Below are positions 42,036 to 51,999 of a stretch of 64,000 bases of DNA, piece by piece (the first letter of the stretch is position 1; every line of letters starts with the position of its first letter). The translations under genes and the position numbers were made by a program. Below the pieces are notes generated by a model. The model ran no database searches and was not told where the DNA came from. It saw nothing but the letters and a program-made list of their open reading frames with translations. The stretch comes from Pseudomonas sp. RIT-PI-r. GTDB taxonomy: Bacteria > Pseudomonadota > Gammaproteobacteria > Pseudomonadales > Pseudomonadaceae. The stretch spans positions 62,001-126,000 of the forward strand of contig NZ_LIGE01000031.1 in NCBI RefSeq assembly GCF_001297015.1. Reading direction: 5' to 3'.

Positions 42036-42536
42036 ATGGCTCAAGTCACCCTCAAAGGCAATCCGGTTCAAGTCAACGGCCAGTTGCCACAAGCCGGTTC
42101 CAAGGCGCCAGCCTTTTCTCTGGTTGCCGGCAATCTGTCCGACGTCACCCTGAAAGACTTTGCCGGCAAGCGCAAAGTGCTGAACATCTTCCCAAGCGTC
42201 GACACCCCGACCTGCGCCACTTCGGTACGCAAGTTCAACGCTCAGGCCAACGAAGTGGCAAACACCGTGGTGCTGTGCATCTCCGCTGACCTGCCGTTCG
42301 CCCAGGCACGCTTCTGCGGCGCCGAAGGTCTGGAAAACGTCCAGAACCTGTCGACCCTGCGCGGTGCCGAGTTCATCGAGAACTACGGCGTGGCCATCGC
42401 TGACGGCCCGCTGAAAGGCCTGACCGCTCGCGCCGTCGTGGTTCTGGACGAAAACGACAACGTCCTGCACAGCGAACTGGTCAAGGAAATCGCTGAAGAG
42501 CCTAACTACGAAGCGGCACTGTCCGTTCTCAAGTAA
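42036..42536 (+). CDS. tpx: thiol peroxidase (Tpx, atypical 2-Cys peroxiredoxin)
   Basis: 166 residues from ATG 42036 with GAAGGA upstream; the frame extends upstream to 41850 through the REP and is not used. The peroxidatic cysteine is C60 in SVDTPTC and the resolving cysteine C94 in ARFC, as in E. coli Tpx. It reduces hydroperoxides using thioredoxin. Monocistronic, with a terminator after the stop. Confidence 0.96.
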   Translation: MAQVTLKGNPVQVNGQLPQAGSKAPAFSLVAGNLSDVTLKDFAGKRKVLNIFPSVDTPTCATSVRKFNAQANEVANTVVLCISADLPFAQARFCGAEGLENVQNLSTLRGAEFIENYGVAIADGPLKGLTARAVVVLDENDNVLHSELVKEIAEEPNYEAALSVLK

Positions 42537-42553
42537 GCGCTTTTACAATTGTT

Positions 42554-42583
42554 AACGGCCTGGCCCTGTCCAGGCCGTTTTCA
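42554..42583 (+). terminator. intrinsic terminator of tpx
   Basis: AACGGCCTGG, loop CCCTGT, CCAGGCCGTT, then TTC and a short T-rich tail, 17 bases after the tpx stop. Confidence 0.85.
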
Positions 42584-42711
42584 TTTGTGTATCAGTGTTT
42601 TGCCTCACACCTTGAAACGTAAGGTGTAAGTAAATTGCCGGTAAAGCTGCTTTGCTAATTCCCCATCAGTGCTTATCGTTCAGCCTCCCGTAATAGAAGC
42701 CCACGCGCCCA

Positions 42712-44019
42712 ATGGTTAATCACTCCATGCAATCGTCCCCCCGTAACTCCCGTCGCTGGCTGATCAGCCTGCTTGTCCTGTTGGTGATCGCCGTTCTGTG
42801 CTGGAAATTCTGGCCGGCCGGTTCAGCCCACAAGGAGGGCGCTGACAAGGCTGCTGCCGGGCATGCCGGACGTTCGGGGATGATGCGGCCGGGCTTCGGT
42901 GGCGGCACCGGGCCGATTCCGGTGCGGGTGGCGCCGGCGGTCACCGGCGACTTTCCGCTGTACTACAAGGCGCTGGGTACGGTGACCGCGCTCAACACCA
43001 TCAATGTGCGCAGCCGTGTGGGCGGCGAGCTGGTCAAGATCAATTTCGAAGAAGGCCAGATGGTCAAGGCTGGTGACCTGCTGGCCGAGATCGACCCGCG
43101 TCCCTACCAGAACGCCTTGCTGCAGGCCGAAGGCACCTTGCTGCAAAATCAGGCACAGCTGAAAAACGCGCAGGTCGACGTCGAGCGTTATCGCGGTCTG
43201 TTCAAAGAGGACAGCATCGCCAAACAGACGCTGGACACCGCCGAAGCGCTGGTCGGTCAGTATCTGGGCACGGTCAAGACCAATCAGGCGGCGGTCAATG
43301 ACGCCAAACTCAATCTGGAATTCACCAAAATCCGCGCGCCGATTGCCGGCCGTGTCGGTCTGCGCCAGATTGACGTCGGCAACCTCGTCACCGCCAACGA
43401 CACCACGTTCCTCGCGGTTATTACCCAGACACAACCGATCAGCGTCGCTTTCACCTTGCCGGAAAACAGCCTCGAAACAGTGCTCGCCCGCTATCGCAGC
43501 GGCGCCAAGCTGCCGGCCGAAGCGTGGGATCGCGGCGACACCAAACTGCAGGCCACTGGTGTTTTGCAAAGCCTCGACAACCAGATCGACGTCGCCACTG
43601 GCACCCTGAAATTCAAGGCCCGCTACGAAAACCGCGATCAGGCGCTGTTCCCCAACCAGTTCGTCAACGTGCACTTGCTGGCTGACACGCTGAAAGGCGT
43701 GGTGCTGGCGCCGTCGGCGGCCATCCAGTTCGGCACCAACGGTACCTTCGTTTATGCGCTGGACGGCGACAAGAAAGTCACCATTCGCCAGTTGAAGATC
43801 GGCGCCAGCGATGGCGAAAACACCGTCATCACCGAAGGTCTGGCCGCTGGCGACCGCGTGGTGCTGGAAGGCACCGACCGCCTGAAAGAGGGCAGTGAAG
43901 TGGAAGTGGTCAACGATAGCAATCAAGTGCCGACCACCCCGACCGAACACCTGCAAGGCAAATCCGCCGCCAACGCACCGGATGCTGCGGTCACTGACAA
44001 GGCCAAGAAGGGCGCATGA
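42712..44019 (+). CDS. muxA: RND efflux periplasmic adaptor MuxA/MdtA
   Basis: 435 residues from ATG 42712 (ATG 42727 is an alternative; neither has a clear ribosome site). An N-terminal helix (about 15-33), then lipoyl and alpha-hairpin domains (VTALNTINVRSRVGGELVKI, AEIDPRPYQNALLQAEGTL, KIRAPIAGRVGLRQIDVGNLV), a beta barrel and the membrane-proximal domain. The order adaptor-pump-pump-outer-membrane channel is that of P. aeruginosa muxABC-opmB and E. coli mdtABC, in which two RND pumps share one adaptor. ATGA overlap with muxB. Confidence 0.92.
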   Translation: MVNHSMQSSPRNSRRWLISLLVLLVIAVLCWKFWPAGSAHKEGADKAAAGHAGRSGMMRPGFGGGTGPIPVRVAPAVTGDFPLYYKALGTVTALNTINVRSRVGGELVKINFEEGQMVKAGDLLAEIDPRPYQNALLQAEGTLLQNQAQLKNAQVDVERYRGLFKEDSIAKQTLDTAEALVGQYLGTVKTNQAAVNDAKLNLEFTKIRAPIAGRVGLRQIDVGNLVTANDTTFLAVITQTQPISVAFTLPENSLETVLARYRSGAKLPAEAWDRGDTKLQATGVLQSLDNQIDVATGTLKFKARYENRDQALFPNQFVNVHLLADTLKGVVLAPSAAIQFGTNGTFVYALDGDKKVTIRQLKIGASDGENTVITEGLAAGDRVVLEGTDRLKEGSEVEVVNDSNQVPTTPTEHLQGKSAANAPDAAVTDKAKKGA

Positions 44020-47000
44020 ACATTTCGCGGCTGTTCATCCTCCGACCGGTAGCCACCACCCTGAGCATGCTGGCCATTGTTCTGGCCGGCCTGATCGCTT
44101 ATCGCTTGCTGCCGGTGTCGGCACTGCCACAGGTCGACTACCCGACCATCCGCGTCATGACCCTGTATCCCGGCGCCAGCCCGGATGTGATGACCAGTGC
44201 TGTAACTGCGCCACTCGAGCGCCAGTTCGGGCAGATGCCGGGCCTGACGCAAATGGCCTCGACCAGCTCCGGCGGCGCGTCGGTGCTGACCCTGCGTTTC
44301 AGTCTCGATATCAACATGGACGTCGCCGAACAGCAGGTGCAAGCCGCGATCAACGCCGCGACCAATCTGCTGCCGACCGATTTGCCAGCGCCGCCGGTGT
44401 ACAACAAGGTCAACCCGGCAGACACCCCGGTACTGACCCTGGCGATCACCTCGAAAACCATGCTGCTGCCCAAACTCAATGATCTGGTCGATACGCGCAT
44501 GGCGCAGAAAATCGCCCAGATCAGCGGTGTTGGCATGGTCAGCATTGCCGGCGGTCAACGTCAGGCCGTGCGCATCAAGGTCAACCCGGAAGCGTTGGCC
44601 GCCAACAGCCTGAACCTGTCGGACGTGCGCACCTTGATCGGCGCTTCCAACGTCAATCAGCCGAAAGGCAACTTCGACGGCCCGACCCGAGTGTCGATGC
44701 TCGACGCCAACGACCAGCTGACCTCGCCCGAGGATTACGCCAACCTGATCCTCGCCTACAAGAACGGCGCGCCGTTGCGGCTCAAGGACGTGGCGGAAAT
44801 CGTCGATGGCGCCGAGAACGAGCGTCTCGCGGCGTGGGCCAACCAGAATCAGGCGGTATTGCTGAACATCCAGCGTCAGCCGGGTGCCAACGTCATCGAA
44901 GTGGTTGACCGCATCAAGGCACTGCTGCCGAGCATCACCGACAACCTGCCGGCCGGCCTCGATGTCACCGTGCTGACCGACCGCACGCAGACCATCCGCG
45001 CCTCGGTCACTGACGTGCAGCACGAATTGCTCATCGCCATCGCCCTGGTGGTGATGGTGACCTTCCTGTTCCTGCGCCGCGCCAGTGCGACGCTCATTCC
45101 GTCGGTGGCCGTGCCACTGTCGCTGATTGGCACCTTCGGTGTGATGTACCTGGCCGGGTTCTCGGTCAACAACCTGACCCTGATGGCCCTGACCATCGCC
45201 ACTGGTTTTGTGGTCGACGACGCCATCGTCATGCTCGAGAACATCGCGCGCTTCATCGAAGAGGGCGACAGCCCGATGCAGGCCGCGCTCAAGGGCGCCA
45301 AGCAGATCGGCTTTACCCTGATTTCCCTGACCCTGTCGCTGATCGCAGTACTGATTCCGCTGCTGTTCATGGCGGACGTGGTCGGGCGGTTGTTCCGCGA
45401 GTTCGCCATCACCCTGGCCGTGGCAATCCTGATTTCCCTGGTGGTCTCGCTGACCCTGACGCCGATGATGTGCGCACGTTTGCTCAAACGTGAACCCGAG
45501 GAACATGAGCAGGGCCGTTTCTACCGTGCCAGCGGCGCTGTCATCGACTGGATGATCGCCGAGTACGGTCGGATGCTGCGCTGGGTACTCAAGCACCAGC
45601 CACTGACCTTGCTGGTGGCCATCGGTACGCTGGCATTGACCGTGTTCCTCTATATGGTCGTGCCGAAGGGCTTCTTTCCGGTGCAGGACACCGGGGTGAT
45701 TCAGGGCATTTCCGAGGCGCCGCAGTCGATTTCCTTTGCCGCCATGGGTGAGCGTCAACAGGAACTGGCGAAAATCATTCTCGAAGATCCGGCGGTGCAG
45801 AGCCTGTCGTCCTACATCGGTGTCGACGGCGACAACGCCACGCTCAACAGCGGCCGTTTGCTGATCAACCTCAAGCCCCATGGCGATCGTGATCTGACCG
45901 CCACTGAGGTGATTGCGCGCCTGCAACCACAACTGGACAAACTGGTCGGCATCCGCCTGTTCATGCAGCCGGTGCAGGACCTGACCATTGAAGACCGCGT
46001 CAGTCGCACGCAATACCAGTTCAGCATGTCCTCGCCGGACTCCGAACTGCTCAGCCAGTGGAGCGGCCGACTGGTCGAAGCGCTGGCGCAGCGTCCGGAA
46101 CTGACCGACGTTGCCAGTGATTTGCAGGACAAGGGTTTGCAGGTGTATCTGGTGATCGACCGCGATGCCGCTTCCCGCCTTGGCGTTTCGGTGGCGAACA
46201 TCACCGATGCGCTGTACGACGCTTTCGGCCAGCGCCAGATCTCGACCATTTACACCCAGGCCAGCCAGTACCGCGTGGTGCTGCAAGCTCAGGCCGGGGA
46301 AAAGATCGGCCCGCAGGCGCTGGACCAGATTCACGTCAAGACCACCGACGGCGCACAGGTACGCCTGTCGAGTCTGGCCCATGTGGAAGAACGTCAGGCG
46401 CAACTGGCGATTACCCACATCGGCCAGTTCCCGGCAGTGATGATGTCGTTCAACCTGGCGCCCGGTGTGGCGCTGGGGCATGCGGTCGATGTCATCGAAC
46501 AAGTGCAGAAAGACATCGGCATGCCGGTCGGCGTACAAACCCAGTTCCAGGGCGCGGCGGAAGCCTTCCAGGCCTCGCTGTCGAGCACCTTGCTGCTGAT
46601 TCTGGCGGCGGTGGTGACCATGTACATCGTGCTGGGCGTGCTGTACGAGAGCTACATCCACCCGATCACCATTCTCTCGACCTTGCCGTCGGCGGCAGTT
46701 GGCGCCTTGCTGGCGTTGCTGCTCAGTGGCAACGATCTGGGCATGATCGCGATCATCGGCATCATTCTGCTGATCGGTATCGTCAAGAAGAACGCGATCA
46801 TGATGATCGACTTCGCCCTCGATGCTGAACGCACCCAAGGCATGGCGCCGGAGCAGGCGATCTATCAGGCGGCGCTGCTGCGCTTCCGGCCGATTCTGAT
46901 GACCACGCTGGCGGCGCTGTTTGGTGCGGTGCCGTTGATGCTCGCCACCGGTTCCGGGGCTGAACTGCGTCAGCCGTTGGGTCTGGTGATGGTCGGTGGT

Positions 47001-47117
47001 CTGCTGGTGAGCCAAGTGCTGACGCTGTTCACCACACCGGTGATCTACCTGTACTTCGACCGTCTCGGACGGCGCTTTGGCAAGACCAATGCGGATGCCG
47101 AAGAGGTCTCGGTATGA
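44016..47117 (+). CDS. muxB: RND efflux pump MuxB/MdtB
   Basis: 1033 residues, the normal size. It starts NISRLFILRPVATTLSMLAIV, has the two large periplasmic loops, and FVVDDAIVMLENIARFIEEG carries the paired aspartates of the proton relay. Ends near VSV and its TGA overlaps an ATG (ATGA). Pump subunits of this type form a heterotrimer with the second pump and export antibiotics and other amphiphiles driven by protons. Confidence 0.94.
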   Translation: MNISRLFILRPVATTLSMLAIVLAGLIAYRLLPVSALPQVDYPTIRVMTLYPGASPDVMTSAVTAPLERQFGQMPGLTQMASTSSGGASVLTLRFSLDINMDVAEQQVQAAINAATNLLPTDLPAPPVYNKVNPADTPVLTLAITSKTMLLPKLNDLVDTRMAQKIAQISGVGMVSIAGGQRQAVRIKVNPEALAANSLNLSDVRTLIGASNVNQPKGNFDGPTRVSMLDANDQLTSPEDYANLILAYKNGAPLRLKDVAEIVDGAENERLAAWANQNQAVLLNIQRQPGANVIEVVDRIKALLPSITDNLPAGLDVTVLTDRTQTIRASVTDVQHELLIAIALVVMVTFLFLRRASATLIPSVAVPLSLIGTFGVMYLAGFSVNNLTLMALTIATGFVVDDAIVMLENIARFIEEGDSPMQAALKGAKQIGFTLISLTLSLIAVLIPLLFMADVVGRLFREFAITLAVAILISLVVSLTLTPMMCARLLKREPEEHEQGRFYRASGAVIDWMIAEYGRMLRWVLKHQPLTLLVAIGTLALTVFLYMVVPKGFFPVQDTGVIQGISEAPQSISFAAMGERQQELAKIILEDPAVQSLSSYIGVDGDNATLNSGRLLINLKPHGDRDLTATEVIARLQPQLDKLVGIRLFMQPVQDLTIEDRVSRTQYQFSMSSPDSELLSQWSGRLVEALAQRPELTDVASDLQDKGLQVYLVIDRDAASRLGVSVANITDALYDAFGQRQISTIYTQASQYRVVLQAQAGEKIGPQALDQIHVKTTDGAQVRLSSLAHVEERQAQLAITHIGQFPAVMMSFNLAPGVALGHAVDVIEQVQKDIGMPVGVQTQFQGAAEAFQASLSSTLLLILAAVVTMYIVLGVLYESYIHPITILSTLPSAAVGALLALLLSGNDLGMIAIIGIILLIGIVKKNAIMMIDFALDAERTQGMAPEQAIYQAALLRFRPILMTTLAALFGAVPLMLATGSGAELRQPLGLVMVGGLLVSQVLTLFTTPVIYLYFDRLGRRFGKTNADAEEVSV

Positions 47118-47263
47118 CTGTCCGTACACATAACCCCTGTAGGAGTGAGCCTGCTCGCGATGAGGCCGGCACATTCAATATCAGTGGGGGCAGACACACC
47201 GCTATCGCGAGCAGGCTTACTCCTACAGGGGATGGGTGTGAAGTCGGAGTTTGTGGTCAATGA
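47114..47263 (+). CDS. 49-codon linking ORF formed by a REP element between muxB and muxC
   Basis: An open frame starts at the ATG that overlaps the muxB stop and ends at a TGA that overlaps the muxC ATG (47260). All 49 codons between are sense, although most of them are REP sequence. Its product is probably not functional, but its translation would couple muxC to muxB. Evidence is sequence only. Confidence 0.4.
   Translation: MTVRTHNPCRSEPARDEAGTFNISGGRHTAIASRLTPTGDGCEVGVCGQ
47134..47231. repeat. REP doublet (GAGCCTGCTCGCGA family) inside the muxABC-opmB operon
   Basis: CCCCTGTAGGAGTGAGCCTGCTCGCGATG and an inverted CTATCGCGAGCAGGCTTACTCCTACAGGGG, the only interruption in an operon whose other junctions are 4-base overlaps. 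Confidence 0.92.
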
Positions 47264-50200
47264 ACCTCTCCGGTCCTTTCATCAAACGCCCAGTCGCGAC
47301 GATGCTCCTGAGCCTGGCGATCATGCTGCTCGGCGGTGTCAGCTTCGGCCTGCTGCCAGTGGCGCCGCTGCCGCAAATGGATTTTCCGGTGATCGTTGTG
47401 CAGGCGAGCCTGCCAGGTGCCAGTCCGGAGGTCATGGCGTCCACCGTGGCCACGCCGCTGGAGCGCTCATTCGGCGCGATCGCCGGCGTCAACACCATGA
47501 GCAGCCGTTCCAGTCAGGGTTCGACCCGGGTCATTCTGCAATTTGATCTCGACCGCGACATCAACGGCGCCGCGCGGGAAGTGCAGGCGGCGATCAACGC
47601 TTCACGCAATCTGCTGCCAAGCGGTATGCGCAGCATGCCGACCTATAAAAAGGTCAACCCGTCGCAGGCGCCGATCATGGTGCTGTCGCTGACGTCCGAC
47701 GTGCTGGAAAAAGGCCAGCTCTACGATCTGGCTTCAACCATTCTTTCCCAGAGCCTGTCGCAAGTGCAGGGTGTCGGTGAAGTGCAGATCGGCGGCAGTT
47801 CGCTGCCGGCGGTGCGTATCGAACTCGAACCGCAGGCGCTGAACCAATACGGAGTGGCGCTCGACGATGTGCGCAAAACCATCGCCGATGCCAACGTGCG
47901 CCGGCCAAAAGGTTCGGTCGAGGACGGTCAGCGCTTGTGGCAGATCCAGGCCAATGACCAGTTGGAAAAAGCCAAGGATTACGAATCGCTGATCATCCAC
48001 TACGCCGACGGTGCCGCGTTGCGTCTGAAGGACGTGGCCAAGGTCAGCGACGGTGTCGAGGACCGCTACAACAGCGGCTTCTTCAACGATGACGCCGCCG
48101 TGCTGCTGGTGATCAATCGCCAGGCCGGTGCCAACATCATCGAGACGGTCAACGAGATCAAGGCGCAGTTGCCGGCCCTGCAAGCGGTGTTGCCGGCCAG
48201 CGTGAAGCTGAATCTGGCCATGGACCGCTCGCCGGTGATCAAGGCGACACTGCATGAAGCCGAGATGACCTTGCTGATCGCCGTGGCACTGGTGATTCTG
48301 GTGGTGTTCCTGTTCCTCGGTAATTTCCGCGCTTCGCTGATTCCTACCCTGGCCGTACCGGTGTCGCTGGTCGGCACCTTTGCGGTGATGTACCTCTATG
48401 GTTTTTCGTTGAACAACCTGTCGCTGATGGCGCTGATTCTGGCCACCGGTCTGGTGGTGGACGATGCCATTGTGGTGCTGGAGAACATTTCCCGGCACAT
48501 CGACGAGGGCGTCAAACCGATGCAGGCCGCGTACCTCGGGGCCAAGGAAGTCGGTTTCACCTTGCTGTCGATGAACGTTTCGCTGGTGGCGGTGTTCCTG
48601 TCGATCCTGTTCATGGGCGGGATTGTCGAAAGCCTGTTCCGCGAGTTTTCCATCACCCTGGCGGCGGCCATTGTCGTCTCGCTGGTGGTTTCGCTTACGC
48701 TGACACCGATGCTCTGCGCCCGTTGGCTCAAGCCGCACACGCCGGGGCAGGAGAACCGTCTGCAACGCTGGAGCCGCCGCACCAACGACTGGATGGTTGG
48801 CAAATACGCCAGCAGCCTCGACTGGGTGTTGCGCCATCGTCGTCTGACCTTGCTCAGTCTGCTGATCACCGTTGGCGTCAACGTCGCGCTGTACGTGGTG
48901 GTGCCGAAAACCTTCATGCCGCAGCAGGACACCGGCCAGTTGATCGGTTTCGTGCGCGGTGACGATGGTCTTTCGTTCAGCGTGATGCAGCCGAAAATGG
49001 AAATCTTCCGCCGTGCCGTGCTCAAGGACGAAGCAGTGGAAAGCGTCGCCGGGTTCATCGGTGGCAGTAACGGCACCAATAACGCCTTCATGCTGGTACG
49101 TCTGAAGCCGATCAAGGAACGCCAGCTCAATGCGCAAAAGGTCATCGAACGCCTGCGCAAGGAAATGCCCAAGGTCCCCGGTGCACAATTGATGCTGATG
49201 GCGGATCAGGATCTGCAGTTTGGCGGCGGCCGCGAGCAGACCACGTCGCAGTACAGCTACATCCTGCAAAGTGGTGATCTGGGTGAGTTGCGCAAGTGGT
49301 ATCCAAAAGTGGTTGCTGCGTTACGTGCGTTGCCCGAACTGACCGCGATCGATGCCCGTGAAGGCAAGGGCGCGCAGCAAGTGACGTTGATCGTCGACCG
49401 CGATCAGGCCAAACGCCTCGGTGTCGACATGGACATGGTTACCTCGGTGTTGAACAACGCCTACAGCCAGCGGCAGATTTCGACGATCTATGACAGCCTC
49501 AACCAGTATCAAGTGGTGATGGAGGTCAATCCGAAATACGCCCAGGACCCGGTGACGCTCAAGCAAGTGCAGGTGATCACCGCTGACGGTGCGCGGGTGC
49601 CGCTGTCGACGTTCGCTCATTACGAAAACAGCCTGGAAGACGACCGCGTCAGCCACGAAGGCCAGTTTGCCTCCGAGGACATTTCTTTCGACATGGCCGA
49701 AGGCGTGACGGTGGAGCAGGGCAGTGCCGCCATCGAGCGGGCGATTGCCAAGCTCGGCCTGCCGGAAAACGTGATCGCGAAAATGGCCGGCACCGCCGAT
49801 GCCTTCGCCGCGACGCAGAAGAGCCAGCCATTCATGATTCTCGGCGCGCTGCTGGCGGTGTATCTGGTGTTGGGCGTGCTGTATGAAAGCTACATCCACC
49901 CGCTGACGATCCTGTCGACCCTGCCGTCGGCCGGGGTCGGCGCGTTGCTGTCGATCTATGCGCTGGGCGGCGAGTTCAGTCTGATTTCGTTGCTCGGGCT
50001 GTTCCTGCTGATTGGCGTGGTGAAGAAAAACGCCATTCTGATGATCGACCTCGCGCTGCAACTGGAACGTCATCAGGGCCTGTCGCCGCTGGAGTCGATT
50101 CGCAGTGCCTGCCTGCAGCGTCTGCGGCCGATTCTGATGACCACGCTGGCAGCAATTCTCGGTGCCTTGCCGTTGCTGCTGAGCCGGGCCGAAGGCGCGG

Positions 50201-50367
50201 AAATGCGCCAGCCGTTGGGCCTGACCATCATCGGCGGGCTGATTTTCAGCCAGGTGCTGACGCTCTACACCACGCCTGTGGTTTACCTCTATCTCGACAA
50301 GCTGCGCCATCGTTTCAACAAATGGCGTGGCGTGCGTACTGACGCCGCTCTGGAAACTCCGCTATGA
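47260..50367 (+). CDS. muxC: RND efflux pump MuxC/MdtC
   Basis: 1035 residues from ATG 47260 (NLSGPFIKRPVATMLLSLAI); TTG 47251 adds three residues but is less likely. VVDDAIVVLENISRHIDEG is the relay helix. It pairs with MuxB. Its stop overlaps the opmB start (ATGA). The ribosome site upstream is weak (GGAG at 47246), so coupling from the preceding frame may matter. Confidence 0.94.
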   Translation: MNLSGPFIKRPVATMLLSLAIMLLGGVSFGLLPVAPLPQMDFPVIVVQASLPGASPEVMASTVATPLERSFGAIAGVNTMSSRSSQGSTRVILQFDLDRDINGAAREVQAAINASRNLLPSGMRSMPTYKKVNPSQAPIMVLSLTSDVLEKGQLYDLASTILSQSLSQVQGVGEVQIGGSSLPAVRIELEPQALNQYGVALDDVRKTIADANVRRPKGSVEDGQRLWQIQANDQLEKAKDYESLIIHYADGAALRLKDVAKVSDGVEDRYNSGFFNDDAAVLLVINRQAGANIIETVNEIKAQLPALQAVLPASVKLNLAMDRSPVIKATLHEAEMTLLIAVALVILVVFLFLGNFRASLIPTLAVPVSLVGTFAVMYLYGFSLNNLSLMALILATGLVVDDAIVVLENISRHIDEGVKPMQAAYLGAKEVGFTLLSMNVSLVAVFLSILFMGGIVESLFREFSITLAAAIVVSLVVSLTLTPMLCARWLKPHTPGQENRLQRWSRRTNDWMVGKYASSLDWVLRHRRLTLLSLLITVGVNVALYVVVPKTFMPQQDTGQLIGFVRGDDGLSFSVMQPKMEIFRRAVLKDEAVESVAGFIGGSNGTNNAFMLVRLKPIKERQLNAQKVIERLRKEMPKVPGAQLMLMADQDLQFGGGREQTTSQYSYILQSGDLGELRKWYPKVVAALRALPELTAIDAREGKGAQQVTLIVDRDQAKRLGVDMDMVTSVLNNAYSQRQISTIYDSLNQYQVVMEVNPKYAQDPVTLKQVQVITADGARVPLSTFAHYENSLEDDRVSHEGQFASEDISFDMAEGVTVEQGSAAIERAIAKLGLPENVIAKMAGTADAFAATQKSQPFMILGALLAVYLVLGVLYESYIHPLTILSTLPSAGVGALLSIYALGGEFSLISLLGLFLLIGVVKKNAILMIDLALQLERHQGLSPLESIRSACLQRLRPILMTTLAAILGALPLLLSRAEGAEMRQPLGLTIIGGLIFSQVLTLYTTPVVYLYLDKLRHRFNKWRGVRTDAALETPL

Positions 50368-51836
50368 CTGACCGTTCGCTTTTCAATCTGGCCACTGTTC
50401 GCGGCTCGCGTCTGCTGAGCCTGTCACTGTGCGTGGCGATGCTCAGTGCCTGCGCCGTCGGCCCGGACTACCAGCGTCCGCAGACCGCTGAAATTGCCCA
50501 GTACAAGGAGGCCGAAGGCTGGACCCAGGCCAACCCGAGCGATTCGCTGGCCCGAGGTGCCTGGTGGGAGCTGTATGGCGATCAACAGCTCAACGGGCTG
50601 ATCGAAAAACTAAACAGCTCCAACCAGACCGTCGCGCAATCGGAAGCACAGTTTCGTCAGGCCCAAGCCTTGGTGCGCAGCGCACGCGGGGCGTTCTATC
50701 CGAGTGTCGACCTCAGCGTGGGCAAGACCCGTTCCAGCCAGGGCACCGGCAGCAGCAGTTCGAGTCTGAGCAGTTCCTCCAGTGGCATCCGCGACACTTA
50801 TAACGCCGAACTGGGTGTCAGTTGGGAAGCGGACGTGTGGGGCAAGCTGCGCCGTGGACTGGAAGCCGATGAGGCCAGCGCCCAGGCCAGTTTTGCCGAT
50901 CTGGCCGCCATGCGCCTGAGCCAGCAATCGGAACTGGTACAAAACTACCTGCAACTGCGCGTGATCGATCAGCAAAAACGCCTGCTCGAAGCGACGGTGG
51001 CTGCGTATGAGCGGTCGCTGAAAATGACGCAGAATCAATATCGCGCGGGTGTTTCCGGGCGGGATGCGGTAGCGCAGGCACAGACGCAGTTGAAAAGTAC
51101 CCAGGCCGATCTGGTCGATCTGATCTGGCAACGTGCGCAATTCGAAAATGCGATTGCCGTGCTGACCGGGCAAGCGCCGGCGGATTTCAACATTGCCGAA
51201 GTGCAGACCATTCCGAAGCTGCCGCAGGTGCCGTTGAGCCTGCCATCACAGTTGCTGGAGCGGCGCCCGGACATTGCTTCGGCGGAGCGCTCGGTGATTG
51301 CGGCCAACGCCAACATCGGCGTGGCCAAAGCGGCGTATTACCCGGATCTGAGTCTGAGCCTGAGCGGTGGCTACAGCAGCAGTACCTCGCAGAACCTGAT
51401 CAGCCTGCCAAACCGCTTCTGGTCGGTAGGGCCGAAACTGGCGCTGCCGCTGTTCGACGGCGGCATTCGTTCGGCGGAAGTCGATCGCACGGAAGCGGTG
51501 TACGACCAGACCGTGGCCAAGTACCGCCAGACCGTGCTCGACGGTTTCCGCGAGGTGGAAAATTATCTGGTACAGCTCAAGGTCTATGAGGACGAAGCGG
51601 CGGTGCGCCAGGAAGCCCTCGATGCTGCCCGCGACTCCCTGCGCCTGACGGAAAACCAGTACAAGGCCGGGCTGATTGCCTACATCGATGTGGTGGTGGT
51701 GCAAGCCACGGCGTTGAGCAACGAGCGCAGCGTGCTGAACATTCTGCAAAGCCGCTTGATTGCCAGCGTGCAATTGATTGCGGCGCTGGGCGGTGGCTGG
51801 GACGGGCAGCTGGATGTCAGCGATAACACCCGCTGA
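50364..51836 (+). CDS. opmB: outer-membrane channel lipoprotein OpmB (NodT/OprM family)
   Basis: 490 residues. The lipobox LSAC gives lipidated C30, followed by AVGPDYQRPQT, the standard OprM-family start. Two repeats of barrel strand plus long periplasmic helices follow (AQFRQAQALVRSARGAFYPSVDLS; AANANIGVAKAAYYPDLSLSLSGGY). A Ser-rich loop lies near 128-142. It forms the exit duct for MuxABC. Confidence 0.93.
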   Translation: MTDRSLFNLATVRGSRLLSLSLCVAMLSACAVGPDYQRPQTAEIAQYKEAEGWTQANPSDSLARGAWWELYGDQQLNGLIEKLNSSNQTVAQSEAQFRQAQALVRSARGAFYPSVDLSVGKTRSSQGTGSSSSSLSSSSSGIRDTYNAELGVSWEADVWGKLRRGLEADEASAQASFADLAAMRLSQQSELVQNYLQLRVIDQQKRLLEATVAAYERSLKMTQNQYRAGVSGRDAVAQAQTQLKSTQADLVDLIWQRAQFENAIAVLTGQAPADFNIAEVQTIPKLPQVPLSLPSQLLERRPDIASAERSVIAANANIGVAKAAYYPDLSLSLSGGYSSSTSQNLISLPNRFWSVGPKLALPLFDGGIRSAEVDRTEAVYDQTVAKYRQTVLDGFREVENYLVQLKVYEDEAAVRQEALDAARDSLRLTENQYKAGLIAYIDVVVVQATALSNERSVLNILQSRLIASVQLIAALGGGWDGQLDVSDNTR

Positions 51837-51850
51837 AGGTTGGCTTCACT

Positions 51851-51960
51851 GATCGTTCCCACGCTCCGCGTGGGAACGCCTCAACGGACGCTCCGCGTTC
51901 GGCTTTGAAGGGACGCGGAGCGTCCCGGGCTGCATTCCCACGCGGAGCGTGGGAACGATC
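51851..51960. repeat. palindromic repeat (CCCACGCTCCGCGTGGGA family)
   Basis: GATCGTTCCCACGCTCCGCGTGGGAACG outer arm, inner GGACGCTCCGCGTTC/GGGACGCGGAGCGTCCC pair, and the inverse outer arm ending GGGAACGATC. It follows the opmB stop by 14 bases. Confidence 0.9.
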
Positions 51961-51973
51961 AAATCGGAGGACG

Positions 51974-51999
51974 TATTCGCGAGCAGGCTCGCTCACACA
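51974..51999. repeat. single REP half (GAGCAGGCTCGCTC)
   Basis: TATTCGCGAGCAGGCTCGCTCACACA with one base changed from the consensus (CACACA for CCCACA) and no partner arm: a decayed remnant. Confidence 0.75.

Noticed and set aside
43923..47174. 1083-codon open frame on the minus strand across muxA/muxB
   Set aside because: It is antisense to clear RND pump genes and its Gln/His/Arg-rich sequence is what reverse-strand reading of high-GC codons gives.
47734..49269. 511-codon minus-strand frame over muxC
   Set aside because: Antisense to a recognised RND pump; no domain seen.
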